Positions 26,209 through 36,430 of a stretch of DNA of 64,000 nucleotides are shown piece by piece. This DNA is from Bacillus oleivorans. Lineage in GTDB: Bacteria; Bacillota; Bacilli; Bacillales; JC228. The stretch lies in assembly GCF_900207585.1 (NCBI RefSeq), contig NZ_OAOP01000004.1:1-64000 (forward strand). The letters are read 5' to 3'. Made by a program: the position numbers and the translations under genes. The notes under the pieces are model-generated. The model saw only the letters and a list, made by a program, of their open reading frames with translations, did not search any database and was not told where the DNA came from. Every line of letters starts with the position of its first letter. Position 1 is the stretch's first letter.

Positions 26209-27190
26209 GTTAAAGAAAGAACCGATTTTAAAAGTCCAAGACCTACAGCAATATTTCCCGATAAAAGGCGGAATTCTGGGTCGTACGGTTAATTACGTGA
26301 AAGCAGTAGATGGTGTAAGCTTCACAATAAATTCCGGAGAAACAGTAAGTATTGTTGGTGAATCTGGATGTGGAAAATCTACAACGGGAAGGGCTATTCT
26401 TAGATTGGACGAACCTACAGGCGGACAAGTTATTTTCCAAGATAAAGATTTGCTTTCTTTACCTAAACGGGAATTACGTTCTGTTAGAAAAGATTTACAG
26501 GTTATTTTTCAGGATCCTTATGCATCACTGAACCCCCGACGGACCATCTGGCAAACGTTAGAGGAAGCAATGGGAATCTTGAATGTCGTGCCAAAAAAGG
26601 ACCGAAAGAAACGTGCCATTGAACTACTTGAGCAGGTCGGGCTTCGGGAAGAACATTTAGATCGCTATCCTCACGAATTTAGTGGGGGGCAAAGGCAAAG
26701 AATTGGGATTGCCCGTGCATTAGCAGTAGAACCTAAGCTTATTATTTGTGACGAAGCGGTTTCAGCACTAGATGTTTCTGTTCAGGCACAAGTACTAAAT
26801 CTATTAAAGAAACTGCAAAAAGAATTCGAATTAACTTATTTATTTATTTCTCATGATTTAGGTGTGGTTCGTCATATTTCAGATCGTATTATCGTGATGT
26901 ATTTAGGCAAAATCGTAGAAATTGCCAATAAAAAAGAACTATTTGATAATCCCATGCATCCTTATACACAAGCTTTATTATCAGCTATCCCAGAACCAGA
27001 CAGAAAGAAAAAGAAGGAAAGAATTATCTTAAAAGGAGATGTTCCTTCTCCTATTAACCCACCAAAAGGATGTCGATTCCATACAAGGTGTCCGCTTGCT
27101 ACAGATCACTGTATACAAGTTGAACCTGAATTGGTAACTTTCGAAAGTAATCACGCTGTAGCTTGTCATTATGCTGATAAAATCCTATAA
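26195..27190 (+). CDS. Peptide ABC transporter ATPase (DppF type), second system
   Basis: 331 residues. Walker A GESGCGKSTTGRA, signature FSGGQRQRIGIAR and Walker B LIICDEAVSALD, where Ala replaces the usual Pro after DE. The C-terminal cysteine segment is GCRFHTRCPLATDHC. The ATG at 26195 is preceded by GGAGGT; a GTG one codon earlier is possible. It overlaps the end of the D-type ATPase gene and closes the four-gene operon. Confidence 0.93.
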   Translation: MSVIKLKKEPILKVQDLQQYFPIKGGILGRTVNYVKAVDGVSFTINSGETVSIVGESGCGKSTTGRAILRLDEPTGGQVIFQDKDLLSLPKRELRSVRKDLQVIFQDPYASLNPRRTIWQTLEEAMGILNVVPKKDRKKRAIELLEQVGLREEHLDRYPHEFSGGQRQRIGIARALAVEPKLIICDEAVSALDVSVQAQVLNLLKKLQKEFELTYLFISHDLGVVRHISDRIIVMYLGKIVEIANKKELFDNPMHPYTQALLSAIPEPDRKKKKERIILKGDVPSPINPPKGCRFHTRCPLATDHCIQVEPELVTFESNHAVACHYADKIL

Positions 27191-27205
27191 ATGGTATTCA
27201 TACAG

Positions 27206-27237
27206 AAAAAGGCGGTTCCCCCTAGCCGCCTTTTTTG
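27206..27237 (+). terminator. Terminator after the second peptide-transport operon
   Basis: The GGCGG and CCGCC arms enclose TTCCCCCTAG and are followed by six T residues. Confidence 0.88.
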
Positions 27238-27331
27238 TTTTGCTTTCCTCCTGTTAATTAAATGTGCCCCGATAAATATGTCGAAATATAGCGAATGTGA
27301 TATAATATTATAAATTTTCTGTAAGGATTTG

Positions 27332-28126
27332 ATGAAGATGCTCCTAAACTACAACACCTTTTCAATATTTGTTATTCTCGCTATCTTTGCACCATTGGCC
27401 GGGACCATTGCCCTGCTTGTTGTGTTGGCATTTGAGAAACAAATTGATGGCCTAACTTTTCAAAAACAGCAAGTCCAAATGGAAAAGGAACTGCAGGAAA
27501 GTGAGTATATGCAATTAAATCAGCAAATTCAGCCCCATTTCCTTTTTAATACTATGAATTTAATGCTAGGACTTGCCCGATTAGATCGGAAGGAAAAGCT
27601 AATTCAAGTAATGGAGGCATTTTCTCATTATCTTAAATTTAAATATCAAGTCAGAGAACATCTAATTCCGCTAAAAAAAGAGTGGGAGTATACTCAATCG
27701 TACATTCATATCCAAAAAATCCGATTCCAAAACCGCCTAACCGTTGATATGACATTAAATCCTGATGCTGGGCAAGTGCTAGTCCCGCCGTACTTAATTC
27801 AGACCTTAGTGGAAAACGCTTTTAAACATGGCCTGGAAAAAAAGCCAGGTGACCTGTTTCTGCAGCTTCAAGCCGATTTGATCAATGATCAAGTAATCAT
27901 CATAGTCACAGATAATGGAATGGGTATTGGAAATTTAACGAAAAAAGATCTTTTTCAAAAAGGCCACGGTCTTCCAAACATTCACAGACGATTAAAATTG
28001 CTATATGATCAATCGTCACTAGACATAAAAAAGGGCAGTTCGGGAGGTACAAAAGTATCAGTTGTCCTTCCTAAAATGCTTCAAGATGAGGAGGAGCTAA
28101 GCGATGAACATTCTATGCGTGGATGA
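27332..28126 (+). CDS. Sensor histidine kinase, LytS/YesM-type (His_kinase + HATPase_c)
   Basis: 264 residues. A single N-terminal membrane segment (about 10-34) leads directly into a His_kinase domain with QIQPHFLFNTMN, where His69 is the predicted phosphorylation site. The HATPase_c domain has VENAFKHGLE (N box) and TDNGMGIG (G1 box). There is no extracellular or HAMP domain, so any sensing must occur in the membrane or through a partner, perhaps the transporter encoded two genes later. It overlaps the response-regulator gene by 23 nt. The start is ATG 27332; TTG 27329 is an alternative. Confidence 0.88.
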   Translation: MKMLLNYNTFSIFVILAIFAPLAGTIALLVVLAFEKQIDGLTFQKQQVQMEKELQESEYMQLNQQIQPHFLFNTMNLMLGLARLDRKEKLIQVMEAFSHYLKFKYQVREHLIPLKKEWEYTQSYIHIQKIRFQNRLTVDMTLNPDAGQVLVPPYLIQTLVENAFKHGLEKKPGDLFLQLQADLINDQVIIIVTDNGMGIGNLTKKDLFQKGHGLPNIHRRLKLLYDQSSLDIKKGSSGGTKVSVVLPKMLQDEEELSDEHSMRG

Positions 28127-28796
28127 TGAACCAATCGTGTTAGAACAACTAGAACATATTTTACAGCCTGTCTTTCCCTTCTTAAACTTTTTCTTTGCAA
28201 ATGACAGCAGCCAAGCTATTTCTATAAGCAAAGAAAACCATTTCCATTTAGCCATTGTAGATATTGAAATGCCAGGAAAATCAGGTCTTGAATTGGTTCG
28301 TGACTTAAAAGAACATCAGGAAAACCTGCCTGTTGTTATTTTATCCGCTCATCAAGATTTCCACTTGGCCAAAACCTCGATTCATCTCGGAGTTGTTGAA
28401 TATCTGACAAAACCAATTTTTGAAGATGAATTAAAAGAAACGGTTAGCCGCTTCACTTCAGAAATTTATAAACGGGGATATTCAAAACTGATCAATGAAA
28501 CTTTATCCGTTATAGAAGTATTTTATGAACAGCGCCTTTCGTTACAAGAAGTGTCATCTAAAGTTCACGTAAGCCCTGCCTATCTAAGCAGAAGATTTAG
28601 TGAAGAAGTGGGTACTTCTCTGACTGATTATATTAATCAATACCGGCTGGAAAAGGCAAAGCTGCTCCTTTTAACTACAGAGGATACCATTTCTTCGATT
28701 GCGGAGAAAACTGGTTTCAATAGTCTTCATTATTTCTCAACTCAATTTAAAAAGAAAGAAAATATGACACCTAAAGAATTTCGCGAAAGGAATTGA
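28104..28796 (+). CDS. Response regulator with AraC-type DNA-binding domain (YesN-like)
   Basis: 230 residues. A receiver domain (1-120) has phospho-acceptor Asp53 (IVDIEMPG), the acidic pair DDEP and Lys in LTKP. The C-terminal HTH_18/AraC domain (about 130-230) has two helix-turn-helix motifs (SLQEVSSKVHVSPAYLSRRF and ISSIAEKTGFNSLHYFSTQF). It is shorter than most YesN proteins because the central linker is missing. It is tightly coupled to the kinase and to the transporter gene, whose first codon overlaps its stop. It probably activates this operon or a nearby uptake locus. Confidence 0.9.
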   Translation: MNILCVDDEPIVLEQLEHILQPVFPFLNFFFANDSSQAISISKENHFHLAIVDIEMPGKSGLELVRDLKEHQENLPVVILSAHQDFHLAKTSIHLGVVEYLTKPIFEDELKETVSRFTSEIYKRGYSKLINETLSVIEVFYEQRLSLQEVSSKVHVSPAYLSRRFSEEVGTSLTDYINQYRLEKAKLLLLTTEDTISSIAEKTGFNSLHYFSTQFKKKENMTPKEFRERN

Positions 28797-30064
28797 AGAA
28801 TGTGAGTACATTTGCTGCAACTAGAATCAATACACTTGGTTACGGCCTTTTCACCATATTACTAATCTCCAGATGGAGTACAGGAAATGCATTATTTACT
28901 GTTCCGGAGTCTCTCCTTCATTTCGGATTTACGGGAGGCATTGTGTTTGCGTTTGCGGGTTGCTTGGCCTTTTTAGCGATGATTCCCCTTTCTAAAAAGC
29001 TCAGGAAAGATTCAAAATATCAAGAGTTGCTTCCGGTACTGGAACAGAGATTAACAGATTCCGCACTTATTTGGACAAAACGGATGATGAGCATAGGCAT
29101 TTATTTTGGAATGATTAGTATTGGACTCGCGGTTAGTGTCTTATTAAATGCAGTCTTTTATATACCATACCAAATAGGATTTGCTATTTTCTTTATTTTG
29201 GGCTGGTTACTTGTATTCCTTGGAAATTTAGAGTGGTTCACAAAATTTAATGTTATGAAAGTTGGATTACTTTTATTAGTAATGGTTATGATTCTGATTC
29301 ATTCTTATTTATTTGACGGAACTGAACCTGTCTATGATGGTATCCGATTATATCACCCCTATTTATTTTTTATTGAAAATGATCGGATTTTGCCATTATT
29401 AGCTTCTGTATGGTTAATCATGCTCGGAAATATGTTGATGGATGTTAAAACGTGGGGAGTTTTGCTAAAAGCAAATCGGGATAAACTTAATCGCGGGTTA
29501 TGGGTTTCCGGGTTAGTTTGGAGCACCATCCCATTTGGATTTTCTATGATTGTCTTAGCTTCTATATATCAAGGCGGATTCGATTCGATTTATACCGTAT
29601 TTGAAAAAATGTTTCACAGATATGAAAGCTGGCCGATTTCGATTGTTTTATTTTGTGTGTTCTTTATTATTTTATTTGATACGTTTTGGACCCAAGTCAG
29701 ATCACTGCAAGCATTAAATGGTTCTCCCTTTCCGAAAAAACCAGCGCAAACCGTCTTATTATTAGCAGTATTTATCATTGTTTTACCGGCTATTATTTAT
29801 TTGCGATCTATAACATTACTAGAATTATTTTTTATTACAGGTGTATTTTTTGCTTCCGCGATTCCATTTTTCGGGGTACTCATTTGGAAGAAATTAAAGA
29901 TGGGAATGGAAGGTCCGATTGTTGTTGGATTTGCATCGATTATAGGCTGGATTTCTTATTGGTTCAGATTAGAATATTTTAGTATCATTGTTGCCAGCCT
30001 GGTTTCTGCAGGACTAGTCGCAGGAATTGTATACTATCGCAGAAAGAAAGCTACCATAAACTAA
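28793..30064 (+). CDS. Polytopic transporter of unknown substrate
   Basis: 423 residues with about 11-12 hydrophobic helices and short loops. It looks like a secondary transporter of the LeuT/APC-like superfamily, but I do not recognise a specific family. The N-terminal RINTLGYGLFTILLISRW and a glycine-rich FGFTGGIVFAFAG second helix are notable. The start is a TTG at 28793, overlapping the response-regulator stop; a GTG at 28802 is an alternative. Coupling with a membrane-embedded kinase and an AraC-type regulator suggests that its substrate is also the signal. Array E starts soon after its stop, and no clear terminator is seen. Confidence 0.65.
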   Translation: MKNVSTFAATRINTLGYGLFTILLISRWSTGNALFTVPESLLHFGFTGGIVFAFAGCLAFLAMIPLSKKLRKDSKYQELLPVLEQRLTDSALIWTKRMMSIGIYFGMISIGLAVSVLLNAVFYIPYQIGFAIFFILGWLLVFLGNLEWFTKFNVMKVGLLLLVMVMILIHSYLFDGTEPVYDGIRLYHPYLFFIENDRILPLLASVWLIMLGNMLMDVKTWGVLLKANRDKLNRGLWVSGLVWSTIPFGFSMIVLASIYQGGFDSIYTVFEKMFHRYESWPISIVLFCVFFIILFDTFWTQVRSLQALNGSPFPKKPAQTVLLLAVFIIVLPAIIYLRSITLLELFFITGVFFASAIPFFGVLIWKKLKMGMEGPIVVGFASIIGWISYWFRLEYFSIIVASLVSAGLVAGIVYYRRKKATIN

Positions 30065-30089
30065 AAACTACAAACGAATGTATTCTTAT

Positions 30090-30645
30090 GTTTGGGCGCG
30101 CTGCCATCTTTTTTGGGCGGAAATCCAGATTTTTTGGGCGCGTCGCCATCTTTTATGGGCAGGAATCCAGATTTTTTGGGCGCGTCGCCATCTTTATGGG
30201 CGGGAATCCAGATTTTTTGGGCGCGTCGCCATCTTTATGGGCGGGAATCCTGGTTTTTTGGGCGCACCGCCATCTTTATGGGCGGAAATCCAGGTTTTTT
30301 GGTTCGCCATCGCCATCTTTATGGGCGGGAATCCAGATTTTTTGGCGCACCGCCATCTTTATGGGCGGAAATCCAGATTTTTTGGGCGCACCGCCATCTT
30401 TATGGGCGGGAATCCAGATTTTTTGGGCGCGTCGCCATCTTTATGGGCGGGAATTGAATTTTAATGGGCGATGGCGCCCCATAATTGGGCGGAAAATCAA
30501 TTAATTGGGCTAAAACTCAAAGATTTGGGCACTAACTCAAAGATTTGGGCACTAACTCAAAGATTTGGGCACTAACTCAAAGATTTGGGCACAAACTCAA
30601 ACATTTGGGCCCAAAACTTACATAATTGAGCGTCGGCACCCCCAT
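30090..30645. repeat. Repeat array E: GGGC-headed 20-21 bp units, two sub-arrays
   Basis: From 30090 to 30460, 20-bp GGGCGCGTCGCCATCTTTAT and 21-bp GGGCGGGAATCCAGATTTTT units alternate, giving a 41-bp composite repeated about nine times. From about 30505 to 30625 six 20-bp units of GGGCACTAACTCAAAGATTT follow. All units begin TTGGGC, as in array B. The array lies between two convergent genes. Apparent reading frames of 120-140 codons through it have no ribosome-binding sites and are artefacts. Confidence 0.9.
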
Positions 30646-30691
30646 TCAAATATGAATAACCTCAATTAAATATTGACTGCACCAACTAACA

Positions 30692-30728
30692 GCAAAAGCC
30701 CACCCCTTTCTGTATAAAAGGGCAGGCT
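30692..30728 (-). terminator. Probable terminator after ygaD
   Basis: On the minus strand AAGCCTGCCC pairs imperfectly with GGGGTGGGCTT and is followed by TTTTG. It lies 8-44 bp past the ygaD stop. Confidence 0.6.
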
Positions 30729-30735
30729 TCTGACT

Positions 30736-32502
30736 CTAATTCACATCTAATTGCTGAACCTGGAACAGGTCGTAGTAGTGGCCTTTTTTCGCCATTAATT
30801 CAGAGTGAGTTCCCATTTCGGTGATTTGACCGTGTTCGATGTGAACAATTCGGTCCGCATGGGTAATGGTTGATAGGCGATGAGCTACGATAAACGTAGT
30901 TCGGTCCCGGGCTAGCTTATCTAATGCTTCCTGTATGAGGTGTTCACTTTCTAAGTCAAGCGCAGACGTAGCTTCGTCTAAAATTAAGATAGGCGGATTT
31001 TTTAAAAAGACACGAGCAATCGCAATCCTTTGTTTCTGTCCGCCAGAAAGCTTAACTCCTCTTTCTCCGACGGTCGTGTCATAGCCATTTGGCAAATTCA
31101 TAATGAATTCGTGTGCATTAGCTGCTTTGGCCGCTGCAATCACTTCTTCTTCCGTTGCGTCTGGTTTTCCTAGTAAAATATTTGTTTTAACGGATTCACT
31201 GAATAAAATATTGTCCTGTAAAACTAATCCGATTTTATCACGCAGGCTTCGTACTTTAAAATTTCGGATATCTGTGCCGTCTAATAAAATTTCTCCTTCA
31301 GTGATATCGTAGAAGCGTGGAATCAAGCTGATTAACGACGACTTTCCTCCTCCGCTCATTCCCACGAGAGCAACCGTTTCGCCTGCAGGAATGTCCAGGT
31401 TCAGGTTTTTCAAAATCTTTTCTTCATCCTCATCATAGGAAAAGCTTACATTTTTAAAGGTAATATGTCCTTTGACATCTTTGCATTCAACCGCACCTGG
31501 ACGGTCGTCAATATCATAAGCCTCGTCTATAAACTCAAATACACGATCCATTGAGGCAATTGACTGCGTTAAGGTGGTTGAAGAGTTCACCAATCTTCGT
31601 AATGGGCCGTATAAACGGTCAATATAAGCAATAAAGGCCATCATTTCTCCAAGTGATAAATTCTGCTGAATCACTTCATACCCTGCAAACGCAATGACGA
31701 GCAATGGAGCTACATCTGTAATGGTGTTAACGACTGCGAATGCCTTTGCATTCCAGCTCGTATGGTCCAACGCTTTCTGCAGGAAATTTTTATTTTGTTT
31801 CTGAAACTGTCCCTGCTCATAATCCTCAATGGCAAAGCTTTTTATGACCGAAATGCCCTGTACCCGCTCATGCAGATAGCTTTGCACCTCAGCTAAGGCC
31901 TGGGAACGCACTCTTGTTAAGCTTCTCAGACGTCCGAAAAAATACTTAACCGATATTGCGTAAAATGGAAATAAAATAAGGGAAACGATCGTCAATTTAA
32001 TGTCCATGGTAAACATGATCATAACTGCAATTAGGATGGTTGCAATATCCAGCCACAGGTTCATCAATCCGGTAATAACAAAGTTTTTCGTCTGTTCCAC
32101 ATCGTTAATAACACGGGAAATCACTTCTCCAACTTTGGTATTGGAGTAATACTTTAAGCTTAATTTCTGTATATGTTCAAAAAGCCGGTCACGGATATCA
32201 TATAAAATTTTACTGCCAGTCCATTGAGCAAAGTATTGACGATAATACTCAATGGGCGGTCTGATTACCAAAAAAACAACAAAAGTAATTCCCATAATCC
32301 AAAGCAGCAATTCTAATTTAGCGTCAGTCGGCATTGTGTTATTTCCAACAATATCGTCGACCACGTATTTAATAAGAATTGGAATGAGCAGCGGAATGGC
32401 AAATTTAATGATTCCGATGAATAATGTAGCAAAAATTTGCCAGCGGTAAGGCCTGACGAATTCCATATATCTTCTGATACTACCCAATGGTAAGTCCCCC
32501 AT
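30736..32502 (-). CDS. ygaD: ABC exporter half-transporter (YgaD-like)
   Basis: 588 residues. An N-terminal six-helix exporter domain (about 20-320) is fused to one ATPase domain with Walker [10 protein letters not shown], signature [13 protein letters not shown], Walker [13 protein letters not shown] and switch His in VAHRLSTI. This is the MsbA/LmrA-like architecture, which works as a homodimer or with a partner half. Size and position, between ygaE and ygaC, match B. subtilis YgaD. Substrates are unknown; homologues export lipids or hydrophobic drugs. Confidence 0.93.
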   Translation of the reverse strand: MGDLPLGSIRRYMEFVRPYRWQIFATLFIGIIKFAIPLLIPILIKYVVDDIVGNNTMPTDAKLELLLWIMGITFVVFLVIRPPIEYYRQYFAQWTGSKILYDIRDRLFEHIQKLSLKYYSNTKVGEVISRVINDVEQTKNFVITGLMNLWLDIATILIAVMIMFTMDIKLTIVSLILFPFYAISVKYFFGRLRSLTRVRSQALAEVQSYLHERVQGISVIKSFAIEDYEQGQFQKQNKNFLQKALDHTSWNAKAFAVVNTITDVAPLLVIAFAGYEVIQQNLSLGEMMAFIAYIDRLYGPLRRLVNSSTTLTQSIASMDRVFEFIDEAYDIDDRPGAVECKDVKGHITFKNVSFSYDEDEEKILKNLNLDIPAGETVALVGMSGGGKSSLISLIPRFYDITEGEILLDGTDIRNFKVRSLRDKIGLVLQDNILFSESVKTNILLGKPDATEEEVIAAAKAANAHEFIMNLPNGYDTTVGERGVKLSGGQKQRIAIARVFLKNPPILILDEATSALDLESEHLIQEALDKLARDRTTFIVAHRLSTITHADRIVHIEHGQITEMGTHSELMAKKGHYYDLFQVQQLDVN

Positions 32503-32544
32503 AATCTTCTTTATATCTCTATCTATTTTGTATTTTATACAAAA

Positions 32545-32573
32545 TTGAAAAAACCTGTTATGCCAACAGGTTT
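32545..32573 (-). terminator. Terminator after ygaC
   Basis: AAACCTGTT and AACAGGTTT (32550-32572) pair around TGGCAT. On the minus strand they are followed by six T residues. Confidence 0.88.
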
Positions 32574-32580
32574 CCTTTTA

Positions 32581-33111
32581 CTACTTTAAATAGAACAAGT
32601 ATCTTTCATACCATTCATCAATAAAATCCGGTGCAAAAGGGCCTTTTCTTTGACGAATCCATCTGACTAATTTTTCTACATTTCTTTTCAGAATGTGATC
32701 AATCACGTCGGGATAATCCATGTTGCGGCGATGGAGCTCGTATTCATCTTCATCTAAGAGTGTATAGGTCATGTCAGGAAAAACTTTTATATCGAGGTCG
32801 TAATCTATGTATTTTAATGCTTCCTGGTCATAAGCAAAAGGTGAACTTAAATTACAATAATAATAAATGCCATCTTCACGAATCATCCCTATGATATTGA
32901 ACCAATGCTGTGCGTGAAAATAACAAATTGCCGGTTCTCGGGTAATCCACGTTCTTCCGTCCGATTCGGTTACTGTTGTTCGATCATTGCCGCCGATAAC
33001 GAGATTGCTTGTCCCTTTTAAAACCGTCGTTTCTTCCCAGACACGGTGAAGGAGGCCATTATGCTTATAGCTTTGGATTTGCATTTTTTCGCCTTCACGA
33101 GGAACAGTCAT
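32581..33111 (-). CDS. ygaC: Nucleoside tri-/diphosphate phosphatase, DUF402 (YgaC-like)
   Basis: 176 residues, the same length as B. subtilis YgaC. The DUF402 barrel core is visible ([24 protein letters not shown] and [13 protein letters not shown]), with acidic residues ([20 protein letters not shown]) that coordinate divalent metal in characterised homologues, which hydrolyse NTPs and NDPs. The start at 33111 follows AGAAGGGA; an in-frame ATG ten codons earlier lacks a site. It is cytoplasmic and lies in its conserved position between ygaD and ygaB. Confidence 0.9.
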   Translation of the reverse strand: MTVPREGEKMQIQSYKHNGLLHRVWEETTVLKGTSNLVIGGNDRTTVTESDGRTWITREPAICYFHAQHWFNIIGMIREDGIYYYCNLSSPFAYDQEALKYIDYDLDIKVFPDMTYTLLDEDEYELHRRNMDYPDVIDHILKRNVEKLVRWIRQRKGPFAPDFIDEWYERYLFYLK

Positions 33112-33263
33112 GCGTGTCCCTTCTTTCTTTACAAAAACCATACATGTATTATCAACCGTCCAATCTTAACAAGTTGCGCGTGCTTTTCTTCTTATTATAA
33201 CGGTTAATAGTAAAATTTAAAACAAACACGCATACAAAAGAAAAAAGAGCCAATAATATGACT

Positions 33264-33524
33264 CTACACGGAAACTTGCTTTTGACCTTCCAGCTGATAG
33301 GTGAGGATCACTTCTTTGGTCTGCTCTTCAAAGGTTTGCTGGATCTTTTTTAACTCTATTCTCATATTCTCTATATCGTGCTGGATACTTTGCAAGCCTG
33401 CTTCTTCCTGTAACCGGATTAGCTCTGCTTCAATGTTTTGGCACCGTTCTAGTTCTGATTGTAAAAATAACAGTTGTTCCATCGTTTTCATTTGCTCTTG
33501 GACAAGCTTCTCGAACATTCCCAT
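33264..33524 (-). CDS. ygaB: YgaB-like small coiled-coil protein
   Basis: 86 residues, almost entirely predicted helix with heptad-like Leu/Ile/Met spacing from about 3 to 70 and abundant Glu/Gln/Lys, so probably a coiled coil. Position between ygaC and the gamma-type SASP gene matches B. subtilis ygaB. AGAGAG precedes the start. No catalytic motif, membrane segment or signal peptide is present. Function is unknown. Confidence 0.8.
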   Translation of the reverse strand: MGMFEKLVQEQMKTMEQLLFLQSELERCQNIEAELIRLQEEAGLQSIQHDIENMRIELKKIQQTFEEQTKEVILTYQLEGQKQVSV

Positions 33525-33636
33525 TTCTCTCTCTCCTTACATAAGCGTTGTAAGTAAATAATTCTTGCCTGACTGTTTTTTCCCTTTGACTAGTTCTGTA
33601 AGATTACCCCTGCTTTTGTCGAACGGTAACCGCCAT

Positions 33637-33677
33637 GAAGAAAGCGTCTCATCGATGGGCTGAGACGCTTTCTTTTA
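33637..33677. terminator. Terminator after sspE
   Basis: AAGAAAGCGTCTCA (33638-33651) pairs with TGAGACGCTTTCTT (33661-33674), a 14-bp stem. It has T-rich flanks on both strands and ends just before the sspE stop codon. Confidence 0.88.
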
Positions 33678-33680
33678 AAG

Positions 33681-33920
33681 TTACTGCTGTTGTTGGTTTT
33701 GAGCTCCAGTAGTGCTTTGTGCTTTTTTAGCTTGAGATTGTTGGTTTTGTTGTCTTACTTGTTGAGCATTTGTTTCGCTAGCAAATTCTGTTCCGAATTG
33801 TCCAGCTCCAGCTGCTCCTGCTGCTCCTGCTGCTCCTGCTGCTCCAGCAGATGCTGCATTTTGCTTTCTTACTTGTGCAGCATTTGTTTTAGAAGCTTGT
33901 CCTTGTTGGTTTTGGCCCAC
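33681..33920 (-). CDS. sspE: Gamma-type small acid-soluble spore protein
   Basis: 79 residues, rich in Gln, Asn and Ala with no Cys or Trp. Two similar halves each contain (K/E)TNAxQVRxQN, the hallmark duplication of gamma-type SASP, which serves as an amino-acid reserve degraded by GPR protease at germination. A GPR-like site TEFASE lies between them. An Ala-Ala-Gly repeat separates the halves, encoded by a 9-bp tandem DNA repeat (33802-33848). The start is GTG at 33920, with GGAGGTGA upstream; the in-frame upstream ATG has no site. Expression in the forespore (sigma-G) is expected from the family. Confidence 0.95.
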   Translation of the reverse strand: MGQNQQGQASKTNAAQVRKQNAASAGAAGAAGAAGAAGAGQFGTEFASETNAQQVRQQNQQSQAKKAQSTTGAQNQQQQ

Positions 33921-33998
33921 TGTAATCACCTCCACAAGTCTTAATGTAACCACTTGTGAAGGAATTATCCGATTTTTACGTGGAAATCCTTGGAAAAA

Positions 33999-35025
<1,027 letters not shown>

Positions 35026-35052
<27 letters not shown>

Positions 35053-36144
35053 GGTGTTTTTATAGGCTTCCCACATTTTTTGAAACGGAACAGGAAAAGC
35101 ATATTGTGCTAATTGGCTTTCCTGAACCTGTAAATATGGGGAGTTTATTTTATGATGGAGCAATCCTTTAACGACGTAAGCATCCATTTCCCACTCTACA
35201 TGGGAGAATACATGCTTGACTGTCGTTAAAGGCTCCATTGTTTGAATGTCCATTCCAAGCTCTTCCTTTAAAGATAAACGAAACGTTTCTAAATTTCGAG
35301 CGTCCCCTTCATCTCTTTCCCAGTTGGGATATTCCCACATCGATGCAAGCAGACCCGTTCTTGGTCTTTTCCGAATTACAAATTCTCCCGTATCTGTCAT
35401 CACAATCGCAGCAATCCATTTTTTGTTTTTAATTTTTTTCTTTGTCTGCTTGATCGGAAGCATCGTTTCCTTTCCTTCATGGAATCCTTTGCAGTGCTCT
35501 CTTACTGGGCAAAGCAGACATGATGGAGCTTGGGGAGTACAGATTAAAGCACCTAATTCCATAATCCCCTGATTGAATGGTGAAGGATTCTCTGGATCGA
35601 TTACTTCTTTTACGAGCTCCTCGAATAGTTTTCTCGTTTTTGGCTTCGCAATATCCTCTTCAATCGAAAAAATCCGGGAAAATACTCTCATTACATTCCC
35701 ATCAACTGCAGGCTCCGGCTTGTTAAAGGCAATACTCATGACTGCCCCTGCCGTATAGGGTCCAACACCTTTAAGAGCTTGGAACTCATCGATATTCTCG
35801 GGGACTCGTCCCTCATAAATTTCAGCGACTTCTCTAACCGCAGATTGCAAATTGCGTACTCTTGAGTAATACCCAAGACCTTCCCATGCTTTTAAGATTT
35901 CATCTTCTTGCGCTTCAGCAAAATCCTGTAACGTCGGAAACTTTTCTAAAAAACGATTATAATAAGGGATAACTGTATCGACTCTCGTTTGCTGGAGCAT
36001 GACTTCGGAAACCCAGATTTTATAGGGATCATTCGTTCTTCTCCAAGGCAAATCACGTTTTTCTGCTTCATACCAATTCACTAACGATTTTTGAAAATCT
36101 TCTATGTGAAAATCCTTTAATGCATTATGCAAAATCTCATTCAC
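35026..36144 (-). CDS. mutY: A/G-specific adenine glycosylase MutY
   Basis: 372 residues. It removes adenine mispaired with 8-oxoguanine. The helix-hairpin-helix LKGVGPYTAGAV is followed by the catalytic Asp in PAVDGNVMRV. A [4Fe-4S] loop has C-x6-C-x2-C-x5-C (CTPQAPSCLLCPVREHC). The C-terminal 120 residues form the Nudix-like domain that recognises 8-oxoG. It corresponds to B. subtilis yfhQ. It converges on yfhS with a 27-bp overlap. Confidence 0.96.
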
Positions 36145-36354
36145 AGTTGCAGCTCCTTTACCTACAATAATACAGGGGCTCTTTTAACTCCGGTTCATCC
36201 TGTTAAACTTTCACGGAAAAGGGAATAAAATAAGTTACAGGCTTTAGATAAAAAGATCTCTTTTCCTATTGTACATGAAATGGTTTTGGATTTGACATAT
36301 TTAAATTGCTTTATTATTGGATTGGTGAAATTAGGGGGAGAGGAAAACACGAGT

Positions 36355-36412
36355 GAAACATAAGAATCGCCGCTATGTTTCAAATGAAACGCAAGAACCG
36401 TCCCTATGTTTC
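36355..36412. repeat. 27-bp dyad repeat, copies 2 and 3 in tandem
   Basis: Units 36355-36381 and 36386-36412 each have GAAAC and GTTTC ends around AAGAATCGCCGCT or AAGAACCGTCCCT. They match the copy at 20422-20448. Here they lie 18 bp upstream of the yfhP start codon, so they fall inside its 5' leader. Confidence 0.7.
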
Positions 36413-36430
36413 AGGAAAGGGGGTAAATGA

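Noticed and set aside
30078-30504. Three overlapping reading frames through array E
   Set aside because: They are repeat artefacts without ribosome-binding sites. All three frames are equally open, and the composite 41-bp period is interrupted irregularly.
36195-36383. Short minus-strand frame between mutY and yfhP
   Set aside because: There is no ribosome-binding site; it crosses the 27-bp dyads and the mutY/yfhP promoter region.
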